From positions 14,361,606 to 14,425,605 of the forward strand of contig NW_024037064.1 of the NCBI RefSeq assembly GCF_015706575.1: 64,000 bases of DNA, in the 5' to 3' direction. Within the stretch, counting starts at the first letter, position 1, and each line of letters starts with the position of its first letter. Of this stretch, positions 37,874 to 48,656 are shown in pieces. Made by a program: the position numbers and the translations under genes. Origin of the DNA: Patiria miniata. Taxonomy: Eukaryota; Echinodermata; Asteroidea; Valvatida; Asterinidae. The notes beneath the pieces were generated by a model. That model was not told the DNA's origin. It did no database searches and was given only the letters and a program-made list of their open reading frames with translations.

Positions 37874-40742
37874 TTAACTTGTTTTGTGACTTAATATATC
37901 ATTAGCTTTTTCAAAATCACTTTGTGTCACATTTATACTTGCAAATAATTCATTGGTTGTCATATATTCATTCTCGGTTTTTTGTATTGCGGTCCATATC
38001 GATTGCAGCAATTCCTTAGCCTTATTTTTTTCACTGCTTTCACCATTGGCTTCATCCTCATCATCTGTTGGCATGGGCTCAGTTATGAATGTTCGTTCAG
38101 ATGGAGGTCTTGGGAAATTGAACCTACACTCAGTACCCTTCTTTTTACATGACTTGGAATGCTTTCTGCTGTGCAACTGTACATGACTAATAATTTCATG
38201 TAATGCTTCATCCTTGTCCTTTGATGGTAATTTACAACTTACATATTTGTCAACAAACTGTACAACCTCTCTTTCACTGTCATCTCCCAACTTGGGTGCA
38301 TTTTCAATCCAGAAAAGACAATGTGTATGTGGCGACCCTCTTTGTTGAAATTCTACTCTGTAAAAATAGTCTATGACTTTTCCTATCGGTTCAGCTCTGG
38401 ACAGTATAACATCTCTCAGAAACGTATGGAATCGCTGATCAAACATTCTCGCAGCAGTTACAGGATTACTTCGCAATATGATACATTTCTCATTCCAGTC
38501 CAAACCTTCTACATCTCTAGAATCACCTTGCTGTCTTAAAATTGTATTGATTACCTCAGGCCACCGCATATCTGCTGCAGAAAACGAAGAAAACCATGTT
38601 GGTATTCCTAACTGTCTGATCATAGCCAAAACATCCTTCTGTGCTGCTTGCCAGTAAGGAGGTGTACCACGAATGGGCTTGAGAAATTTGTATCCACTAT
38701 CTGACTTCAACATATCTTGCAATTGGTCCCTGTCATTGATCATGGAGGCATTCACACTGTCACCATTATACTTTTTATCAGATCCTTTTCGCAATGCAAT
38801 AGAAACACTTGACATAACTCTCTGAATCTCTGACAAATACTGAGCATAAAAGATATATTGAGTACACATTGCAAATGTATTATCAACATTCATCAGTCGG
38901 TTATGCAAATATCGGCAAAGTGTCAATTTCACTTCACGATCATCATCAAAAATAGGTTGACCTGATGGAAATAATGCTGGAAAGCATTTGGCTTCATTAC
39001 CCTTTTCCATTAACACTCTAATTGGACTATTGCCTTCACAAGGAGCCACACACAGCACTTCGTCAAAATACTGATCAAGTATTTCCTGTCCTACGTTAGT
39101 TGGCTGAAGACAAGTGTCTAATGCAATGCCTCGTAAACGATCGTCATCAGTTTCCTCATCACTGTTATCACTTTCATCGTTGGCTTCTTCTTTCACATCA
39201 GGTACAGACTGATCCATTTCATTATCATCTTCACAAAATGGATTGTTCCAATCAGCATTTATTTCAATGTCACTGAACCATTTATTATTATGTTGAAGAT
39301 ATCGTAATGAATTCTCCACATTTTCTTTACTCACAAACTGATATTGATAATATCCTTTATAAGTCAATTTCCTCTTCAACTTGACTCGGATCATCTGATC
39401 ATCATTTTGGGACCTTGGCAATGCTTTCACTGTATCCGTAATATTTGATGGTACACATACAACTGGACCTCGTACACCATGTTGTCCTCCTTTAGGCAAT
39501 GCAATCATTTTCATGAATGGTACATTTATTGCAATGAGATGCTCTTCTAATGTATTCAAACAAGCTAATTCCTCAGGGATGTCCATCAGGTTTAAATTAT
39601 TCACATTAGCTTCAGCAGGGACTTTATTAACAAGTAAGTTTCTGTGACAGGTATAACATATCCATAAACATGATCTGCTTGATTCTGCAATCATACACTT
39701 GGATTCACAATAATCACTACAAGTATGACGATATTTGTCACTAATTGACGTCTGATCTTTGTATTTGTACAGGTTACACTGTATAACTTGCTTTTGAAAC
39801 AGCAGTTTATGACAACAAGCACAGACATGCTCAGGTCCTTTAGCTATGCTTTCTTTGAATTTCTTTGTAACAAAACAAATTTTACGTCTTTTCTCTTTGT
39901 TAATCAAAGCACGTCTGGAATTCATCTTTGCCATACTTTTACGATATTCACTATTTATTTCATACTTCCTTTTTCCATACTTTATTAACTTTGCCCTGTA
40001 AGATGTCACACATCGGTATTTCTTTTTGATACCTGCAATGAGCTTTCTTCTATATGAATCATTGCCATGGTATTTACATTTAGCTCTATTTATTTTCTTC
40101 TGTCTATAAGCAAAATCTTTATGGTACTTTGCTTTACACTTGCTTTTTTCATAATTTATTAGCTTATCTCTATATCCTGCATCATCACGGTACTTTCTTT
40201 TCCCCTTATTGATTTTATTTTCTCTGTATTCAGGATTATTGTAATATTTTGTTTTTCTCTCATTGATTACCTTGATTCTGTATTCAGCATCATCACAATA
40301 TTTGCTTTTCAACATGGCGATCAACTTCTCTCTGTACTCAGAATTCTGGCAATACTTTGTGTTCCCCTTAGTGATCAACTTCTCTCTGTACTCAGGATTC
40401 TGGCAATACTTGGTTTTCCCCTTTGTGATCAACTTCTCTCTGTACTCAGGATTCTGGCTATACTTGGTTTTCCCCTTTGTGATCAACTTCCTTCTGTACT
40501 CAGGATTCTGGCAATACTTGGTTTTCCCCTTTGTGATCAACTTCTCTCTGTACTCAGGATTCTGGCAATACTTGGTTTTCCCCTTAGTGATTAGCTTCTC
40601 TCTGTACTCAGGATTCTGGCAATACTTGGCTTTCCCTTTGTTGATTTTCTTCTCTCTATATTCAGGATTATCATGGTAATTTCTTTTCCCACTGTTTTTT
40701 TTCTTTTCTTTGCATTCTTGATTGTTACAATATTTCTTTTTT
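37874..40742 (-). pseudogene. Helentron N-terminal repeats, zinc-binding region and HUH Rep
   Basis: From about 40,742 to 39,900 the frame encodes a tandem of 18-residue repeats, consensus K-T-K-Y-C-Q-N-P-E-Y-R-E-K-L-I-T-K-G, more than a dozen copies that are nearly identical at 40,330-40,640 and diverge further on. A Cys/His region (CACCHKLL, CNLYKY, CSDYCESKC, CYTCHRNLL) follows, probably zinc-binding. The Rep domain has FYRVEFQQRGSPHTHCLFW, the HUH metal site that nicks single-stranded DNA. The frame lacks an ATG because it was originally fused to the OTU segment upstream; a one-base slip in an A-run near 40,745 separates them. Confidence 0.82.
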
Positions 40743-41660
40743 TTATGCTTTAAAATACTTTTTTATGCGTTTCATCGTTATAATTTCTTTTTTTTCAGCC
40801 TTTAATCGCTCTGTTTTAAAATCCATGTCACTACTGTGCTTTATTTTAAGCAATTCCTTTTTCTTGTCTGCATTCTTTTGATAGTTCTTCTGGTTATACA
40901 TCTTTTTACTTTGCTTTTGCTCATCACTCCTATTCTTTTCACTGTTCACCTTGTCTGCATACCTTCCCTTAGCTTTCTCTCTTTTCCTTTTTTGTTGTAA
41001 TTTTCTATTTCCTCGCTTACGCCTTTTACACTTCAAATTCTTTTCTGATTTACTGGAGGTACGGTCTTTTCCACACTCTGCTTTTTTATTAGTTGTTGCT
41101 TTTTGTTGTCTATTATCAGATTGCCTTCTTGATTGAGTTGATTCATGAACTGACAACACAACATCATAATGAATTCTACGCCTATGGTACAAATAAATTG
41201 CCTCATCTATGGTTACAGCCTCTCTCTCAAAGGTGCTTGCAGAGAAAACATTCCACTTATTTCCATCTTCAAATGTATATATATCTGTATGCAGCATGTG
41301 TGCCATGGCCATGATTTCAACCTCTGTAGCCCACACTCCAGAGTCAAACATTCTTTGCCTTATGACATATTCTTCCACATTAACAAATCCTTGTCGCAGA
41401 AAACCATTGAATTTATCTCCATTTATTAACAAGTGATTGACAGTAGCCATTCTTAACTGCACATGATTTTCTTCAGTTCCTGACACAGCAAATGATATCG
41501 CCCGGAAAAAGCAGTTTCCATCACCTTTAATTTTCTTCACTGAATCAGGTTTTCCCATCTCTTCACATTTATCTGACACCTCATTACAATCCAGAGATAT
41601 TTGGCCTATTCCATGCTTTCTGCACAGTCCATTCTTGCTAGCATATGACCGAGGAACAAA
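40743..41660 (-). pseudogene. Helentron OTU cysteine protease domain
   Basis: Counting from codon 41,579, the catalytic block is KGDGNCFFRAIS with D20 and C23. It is followed by VWATEVEIMAMAHML, and HYDVVLSV supplies the catalytic histidine near residue 138. These are the three blocks of an ovarian-tumour (OTU) deubiquitinase, known from Helentrons. About 130 residues of K/R/N-rich sequence follow and lead into the 18-residue repeats. The frame extends upstream, without an ATG, to TAG 41,661 and is in phase with the tegument-like protease beyond it. It should cleave ubiquitin or ubiquitin-like chains if intact. Confidence 0.85.
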
Positions 41661-42571
41661 CTAAAAACCTTGTATTTGTCTTACTTCCTTGATTTCAACA
41701 TCACTACCATTATCAACTTTATTACAACTCATTTCATTGAAACTAGGTTTCTGACCTTCCTTCTTCTTATTTGGCAGATCACTACATGTACTTGGCAAAC
41801 TGCTACAAGAACCAGGAACTTCTCTAGAACCACTACTTCCTTCATTGCCTTCTCCTTTACTGTGATCACTACTTCCCAAAAACAATTGCTCCGTCTCCTC
41901 TTTACAATCATCAGCATCTTGCCTTACCTCATCATCCAGCCATACAGATACACCTGTAATTTCAAACTGCTCATTATTAGACAAAGACATTGATCTTGCC
42001 AAATCAGTACAATACATGTGTACATCTTGCCATGTAGCCACACGTTTCAACAAACTCCGTCCTTCACTGACCTGGCAACCTTGCTGATTTCTAGAGTGCG
42101 AATCAAAGACATAGAACATTCGATCTTGAGCAATTGCAACAAATGTATTTCCATGGAAGGTTATGAAACATGCATAGTACTGCTGAAGAGTCTGTTCTAA
42201 GGCACGATTCATGGGCACCATGTGAAATTCAGCTGAATTACACTCTTCTCCTAATGTACCACATACAGGATCATGAAACCTCATACTGAAATGATGATTG
42301 AGCAAATCCAATTCATTTGGCAATTCATTTATCAACAAGTATTGATTATTCATTGTAGAACTCCGAGATAAATGTCTGTATAACTCATTTCCAGTATTCA
42401 GTGCAGTATCAACATCACTACGACACCAGTCTTTCAACTGCTTGACTTTACTGTACAAGACACAACACAGACTGTTCGGAATGCATTGTTTCCCTGAACT
42501 CCATCCAAATCTATGATGACCTTGATGAAAGCTTCCCTGTATAGTCTTTGTTGCCAATCTATTATGGTTCC
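41661..42571 (-). pseudogene. Helentron herpes-tegument-like cysteine protease domain
   Basis: Counting from 42,557, the block GSFHQGHHRFG-x-x-GKQCIPNSL contains C25, and MFYVFDSHSRN contains D152 and H154. A G-x-Q-C-x-x-N-S nucleophile block paired with a F-D-x-H block, with a CFITFHGNTFVAIAQ strand between, resembles the N-terminal ubiquitin-specific protease domain of herpesvirus large tegument proteins; related domains occur in Helitron proteins of invertebrates. An acidic, S/D/E-rich tail leads to TAG 41,661. The assignment rests on motif order only. Confidence 0.6.
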
Positions 42572-43469
42572 CAACTCCTGCAATATCACTGCAACTCCTG
42601 CAATATCACTGCAACTCCTTTGCCTACTACCATCTATACCCTCATGACTTATTTCTTTCTGTTTGCTACTCACTGACTTGCACATTGCATGTGGCATTTT
42701 ACTTTTGACATCATGCTCCTCTAACATTTCATGTACCACCTTCTTTTCTTTACATTTCATTTCACAGCTTTCAGTGATAGGTGACAGCTGCCGTTTCCTG
42801 TTTCTAACTACATAGGATATTTTCTGTCTGGTTTCAGATCTCATATCATCTCCTTGAATATTCTTCAATTCACAACCTTGCTTATCAGTATTACTGCCTA
42901 GGCCAACACCGTCTTCAAACTTTTCATTTCTTCTACATTTTCTTCTTCCTCTTCTAACAGTTTTAGAGGTCTTTATTTTATTTTCACCTGCATCATCTAC
43001 TTTCGGAGACTGGCCTTTTTTGCTCCTTAGTGAGTAACCACCTGTCTGCTTTGGCAACAACACTTCTATCATACAACCTGTACTTTGTTCCTTTCATTTT
43101 GTATCACTTACGATTTTTGTTTCATTGTCCTGGATGCTGTCCTTTGTGCACATTCCTCTCACAGGGCTCTGATTGACCACATCATCACTGGTGCATGTCT
43201 CCTGAACTATCAAATCAAACATATTGTCATCTGTTGGAATACCAAGATCATACAAAAGAGACTGAGAGTAAGTGCTCTTACCACATTTTAGACACACCCA
43301 TGTCACTGATTTGTTTGCCAACAACTGTTCCATCTTCAAGAAATTCATACACTTGACATGATACCAAAGGCTACAGCCATCACATTGCACTTTATTGTCA
43401 GCTGAATCAATCTTCTCATCACACAACCAGCACTGTTTATCATGATCAATAGATGTGTAATCTGCATTG
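42572..43469 (-). pseudogene. Helentron PHD finger and basic linker
   Basis: The frame reads CWLCDEK, CDGCSLWYHVKC and WVCLKCGK, four metal-binding pairs in the C4HC3 order of a PHD finger, with the aromatic W before Y-H-x-x-C that often binds histone tails. A basic K/R/E-rich linker of about 210 residues follows beyond TGA 43,094, in the same phase. The 20-bp tandem duplication at 42,572-42,611 ends the phase and starts the frame of the protease. Chromatin binding is inferred from the finger type. Confidence 0.75.
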
Positions 43470-44529
43470 TCCTTCTTTTACATACCCTCTCCTTATTTCC
43501 ATCATGTACTTCCGAGTTCACTACTTTTGCTTTCTTTGACATGCTAACATTCATCTCCTTTTGTCTGAAGGTATCACTGTGATTGACACACCCCTTTACA
43601 TTTGTCATACAAATTCGCCTTGTCTTCCTTTTCGTACTTTTTTGTTCTCCATTTCTCACAACCAGAACCTGCATCTTCTTTATGATTAGCGAAACACTTC
43701 GTTTTGTTTGGCAGAATATTTCCTTCTGAACCTTTTCATGGACTTGCCTTTCTTCCTTGCTCAACCACAATTCAATCACTTTCCCATTTCTCCTTCTATT
43801 GTACGATTCTTTGCAGATTTTTCTTCTAACTTTCTTTCTAGTGACTTTTACCTGCTTCTTTCTCGATCCCTTGCCAGACACATCACATACATCTTTTCCA
43901 GTGTTACCTCTTGCACAGGGCTTCTTCTTTAGCAAACTACTCAGCCATTTCATAGCACGCTGATTACAAACCCTCTTCCTGGTCAGCTTGTGAATTCTTC
44001 TTCGTCTCAGTTCACATACCTTTGCTCTTGTACCACGGTTCAGGTTCTTCAAATGTCCAACTGGTATCACCACACTCTGTTCATAGTCTCCAGCCAAGCT
44101 GTTAACAGGCACGCTGACCTTAGAACTCATATATCTCTCAAGACACTGCTTGATTCCTTTAGACTGTTTTGCCATGCTCTGTTCGTACTCTGTATCCCGA
44201 CTGTTTTCTGACTGTTTATCCGACTGTTTGCACCTTTTCTCAGAATCCACCCAATTGACGGGTACGCTGGCCCTTGTACCTGAACAGAGAGGACGCTGCC
44301 TCATATGTTCTGATGACACTGCATCTAGTACAATCACGTCACTGTGAATCAACTGGTTTGCGCACTGTCCAGCAGTCATGGACAGACGACGTCCCCGAGG
44401 AGGTACCAACCTCGGAACTATTTGCGAAGAGGAGATGGAAATGGAAGATGGTGACAATGATGGAAAAGGATCTCCATCTTGCAGACGGCATCGTCGCAGA
44501 GGGCTCTCGGCTTTCGTGAACTTCACCAT
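43470..44529 (-). pseudogene. Helentron N-terminal basic region
   Basis: From ATG 44,529 the product opens MVKFTKAESPLRRCRLQDGD, then an S/P-rich stretch. Long K/R/C-rich segments (VRRKICKESYNRRRNGK, KQVKVTRKKVRRK) follow and would bind nucleic acid. A slip within an A/G run near 43,470 changes the frame to that of the PHD finger. I recognise no enzyme domain. The ATG is a plausible start of the whole Helentron protein. Confidence 0.6.
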
Positions 44530-47500
44530 TTTCTGAAGAAAAAAGAAAACATATAATAACCTAACTAAGTTGTTGTTTTTTCAATGAGAAATACTCTTTT
44601 GTTTCAAACATGTCTTTCTCTATATTTGCAAGTCCCGTTCCCCACCCTAAAATTAGAACTTTAAACATCAATGCATTGACCAAGCAAGACTCCATACTGT
44701 GTATTATGTACATGTACATGTATGTAACCATTTACACCATCGGGGGCGTAAATGGGGGATCCCCCCCCCCTTTTTTTTACCAGGGAGATGGGCCATTGAA
44801 TCATCTGCTCTCCCCCCCCCCCCCAACACACTTTTCCATTATGATAAAAAACGCACTTCAAAGTACAGTGACATCCCCATAAGTCAAACTCCGATAACTC
44901 AAAACGACTGTTTACTCAAACAAATTTGAGTCCATTGCCCCCAGGAGTATAATAATGATACGCAACCCTGCTTAACTCAAAACTCTGCTTCTGTCAAATT
45001 TTGAGCCTGTTCCCTTGAGGTTTGACTGTGAAGGTGTACACCTATTTACACGTAAATGCATTTACATGTACATGTACTGACCATGTTTATGTATGTGTAC
45101 ATAATACACATTATACATGATACACATGATTGACCCCATCAACATGACAAGCCGTAGAAGTACAATATTTCAGGCCGGGCAAAGGGACTTTATTTTCCCA
45201 ATTTTCCAACACTACTATGTAAATTAACAAGAATTGACTGTTTATAATTAAAGCTTTATCATGTCATTGTGCCTGAAGTTTATTATTTTCTCCATGCATA
45301 AGCATAACTAGAGTTAAACTGCTGAGGAGTACATTTTTTAAATGGGAGGGGGTACACTGGAAGGTATTAACATGTTCTTTTATTTAATACAAGATATTCA
45401 ATGGGATGGCGGATACGCCCACAGGGCATAGTAATCAAAAAGAACTTAAAAGGCATTCCCCCTGCCACCACCCCTTAGTTATTCCTTTGACTCTGTCTTC
45501 CATTAACCAGTCAACCCTCACTCCAAAGTATTAGTAAACAATATATCAAACAATTTCTGCGTAATTGCAATAAAAGGCGTTTTATCCCCAGTTCTTTAAA
45601 ACACAGTACTATTTCCAAGCTGCACATCTTTGGGGAAGGGAAATTCTCTTGCTTAATATTACATGCAAGTACGCAACATTTCCCAGTTTCCATGTTCACT
45701 CAAACAAAATATCATTTAATGCACTTTGTACTATTTGGGGGTAGCACCACTTTTTATTTTAATTAATCCAGAAAAAAATACAATTGTACCCAAATACAAT
45801 ATTTATCCAAGTGTAGTGTGCATTTTACACTCAATCTCTTTACCGTTGCACACTCATTCGTTCACACACGGGTGGGCTGGAGTATGGCTTTTCCAAGTAA
45901 TCTAGTCCCAACTATGTCAGTTTTCTAAACACAGAAAGATTCCCATATCTGCCCATCACTAATTCTTGGTAAACGCCTATCCCTAATTCTTCCCTTCAAT
46001 GACCTATCAGCCATCAGAAAGTGATAATATGTCCTAAAAACTAAAAAGTCAAATTTGGCACTAGAACTTAGAAGTACATGTACAAGCTGGGAAAATATTG
46101 AACTTTACTGAGAAAACACAAATTTACCAATTTTAAGACCGGTCTCATACAACTGGTTTGTGCACAGACATGGTGACACTGACAAGCATGACAAGTGACG
46201 TCCAGACATGGGAATCTTTCCCTAAATACTGCTAATCATATAGAAGTAGGCCTATGTCTATTCACAGTAGTGCGCTAGAGTACAGAGGGTACCGCAGTTG
46301 CAGTGCTCCACTGCACTCAGCATGCTCACACTCAGTACACCATGTGATGATGTACATGTAAATGTACATTGGCCTAATCAGTAGCCACTAGCCAGCCATG
46401 CTAGCCAGTAGCACGTCTCGCGACTCGAGCTCCCCCACTTCGGTTCACATATTCATCGAAATTCGCCACCATATCACACCTGATATATTGACTTGTAAAA
46501 TCACCCTTATCAATTCCAAATATTAAAAAACAAACCTACGCGCAAATGTACATATTCGAATAAAAATACACAAAAAATTGTCTCTATTCTATTAAGTACC
46601 GTGCAGCATTCTTACCGTGTAGCTAATAGTCTGGTGCACCTTGTTGATACAGCACGGCCAAACGCTTTCTAGAGCCGCGATACCATTTCATCCAACAGGC
46701 TCCATTCTGAGATCGGGGTCAATGTACCTTCTGTCTTGATAGAGGGTGCCAGCCATACTACGGACTAGGAATTCAGACAAAATTAACACCAAAGCAGTCA
46801 TCAGCGCCCAGCTCCCCTAGTTACGGTCATGCTCGTACCTGACGCTTTTTGAGGAAAATAAACTATTTTCCCGAAAAATATGCCTACTGGCACTTTCATA
46901 TGTCTGATTGACTTTAGACTCGTCAGACACTAATTACTAGACCACTATAGCACAACCGCATGCAGATGATGACGTCGAACGCATATGGGAGGGGCACTGC
47001 CGCTGAAACAAACTTGTCAGGGGGTGCTGGAATTTATAAAGGACGGACAGAATTAATACGGAAGCGGACCGCAAAGCCCTTACGTTTTGGGTCAATTTGG
47101 AATATCGATGCTCTGTGGTGCAATCTGAGGCGATTCTTGGCCTCTTTCCTTTGACTTTTTTAGCAAAAGTTTTTTGAAATTATAACAATTATTTATTTTA
47201 TTATTTTGTTTAGAATATTCTGTTCCTCTTAAAACGTTTAACTATACTGAAAAGTGAAGAACCCTGTATTTTTATCTCCATTTTTGGTTCCATTTAATTC
47301 TGGAAAAAGATTTTATATGTATGATTACGAATGACATTGCATGTAAATATTATTGTTGCAAGACTGCTTTCTTACATTTAGTGAATGCCGTCGTGTATGT
47401 TTTGTTTTATTTTCTGAGCCCTTACGGCGTGGGGCCACAGGGCCAGGGTCCCGCTTTAAGGCCCCGGAAAAAGTCGGATTCTGGATGCACTGTGATGAAA

Positions 47501-47989
47501 TATACTGGTAGTATACTGAAACATATAAAACCCGAAAGTTTTTGGGGGGGTTTAAGTAAAAACAAATAGTTCCCCTGGAAGCAGACGAATTTCTGGAAGC
47601 GGACAAATATTCATATAGTTTTAACTCACCAAACGATGTGGCTATTGATTTGCAGTGTATTTTGTTTATTACAAGGAATGGCAAATATAAAACACTAAAA
47701 GACCAAATGTATCTTTATGGTTATGATCGGTAGATGGCAAGTTTGGGGCAATTATAGGCAATAATTTATCGGTCTACAAAGTTTTTATAAGGAAAATCAT
47801 GCACAGCCGGTGCAAAGCATGAATAGTTTTTCTTTTCAATTAACACGAAACTACACCGGAATTGGCGTAAAGCATGACTGGTTTGCTATTTGTTAATATT
47901 GAGTACAGAATGCTTGCAACGTCAATGCAACTTTTAAAAGAAAAGAAAAACCTTCAGGGGACTGTAAGAAAGGTTTGAACATTTTTCCC
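44530..47989. other. Unannotated region between Helentron and satellite array
   Basis: No protein family, RNA gene or long repeat was recognised. It has a C-run and T-run near 44,760-44,825, ACATGTACATGTAC microsatellites at 44,706 and 45,065, and scattered short open frames of no clear kind. The 5' end of the Helentron probably lies within the first few hundred bases. Confidence 0.4.
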
Positions 47990-48404
47990 CTATTGAAAGA
48001 TCAAATGAAAAAAATCCTGGCAAGCATAATCAACTTTGCCACCATCGTCATGGCGGAGGTTATTGCTTTCGTTGATTGCTATCGTCATGGCAGAAATATC
48101 ACTTCTGAAGTACAAGTCCGATTGGGTGGATAATGCACATATACAGGGATGTATTACAGATGAAAGTTGAAGTGACGTCACCACATGTCATGTGACGCCC
48201 ATTAAAGGGCCATATATTTTTCTCTATTAAAGGTCTATATGTTCGATTTGGCTGTACGTAACTTGATATGTACGTATAATGTGCTGTGTTATAGATAACA
48301 TTTAAAGTGACGTCATCAAGTGTTCATCATATGCACAGAATATTTCAAATATCCAAAACAGCTTGTGTTTGTCCACAAACACATTTCTAGTTTTTATTTT
48401 TTGT
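47990..48404. repeat. Diverged copy of the CRE-rich repeat
   Basis: The run AAGTNCGATTGGGTGGATAA and CAGGGATGTATTACAGAT resemble the segment at 50,440-50,490 of the main array, followed in the same order by TGACGTCA sites (48,173 and 48,309). It looks like an older relative of that repeat. Confidence 0.55.
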
Positions 48405-48656
48405 TTAGCTGTTTCGGTGACCCACCGAAACAGCTCTTGTTTTCGTTAAGATTTTTTTTTTTTTTTTTTTTTGGCTTTTCCGCAAAAAAGCGGAAAAGCC
48501 TTTCTTTTTGTTCTCATTTTTTTGGCTTTTCCGCAAAGTTGCGGAAAAGCCTTTGTTTTTGTTCTCATTTTTTTTTTTTTTTTTGGCTTTTCCGCAAAGT
48601 TGCGGAAAAGCCTTTGTTTTTGTTCTCATTTTTTTTTTTTTTTTTTTTTTTTTTTT
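48405..48656. repeat. Cluster of three to four perfect hairpins with T runs
   Basis: AGCTGTTTCGGTG pairs with CACCGAAACAGCT at 48,408-48,436. Three copies of GGCTTTTCCGC paired with GCGGAAAAGCC follow (48,473, 48,524, 48,584). Each hairpin is followed by a CTTGTTTTCGTTAAG or CTTTGTTTTTGTTCTCA spacer and a T run of 7 to 28. Predicted proteins across this stretch are artefacts. Confidence 0.85.

Larger units (their letters stand above)
34664..44529 (-). mobile_element. Helentron-type Helitron with an extended multidomain protein
   Basis: A minus-strand coding block of about 9.9 kb encodes HUH Rep, PIF1-type helicase and an EEP endonuclease at the C-terminal end. That combination identifies the Helentron (Helitron2-like) group. 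The N-terminal half adds a PHD finger, a herpes-tegument-like cysteine protease and an OTU protease. Tracing frames shows one original frame of about 3,290 codons broken by three frameshifts (near 43,470; at a 20-bp duplication at 42,572-42,611; near 40,745) and five stops (43,094 TGA; 41,661 TAG; 37,874, 36,962 and 36,593 all TAA). Terminal sequences were not identified. Confidence 0.85.
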
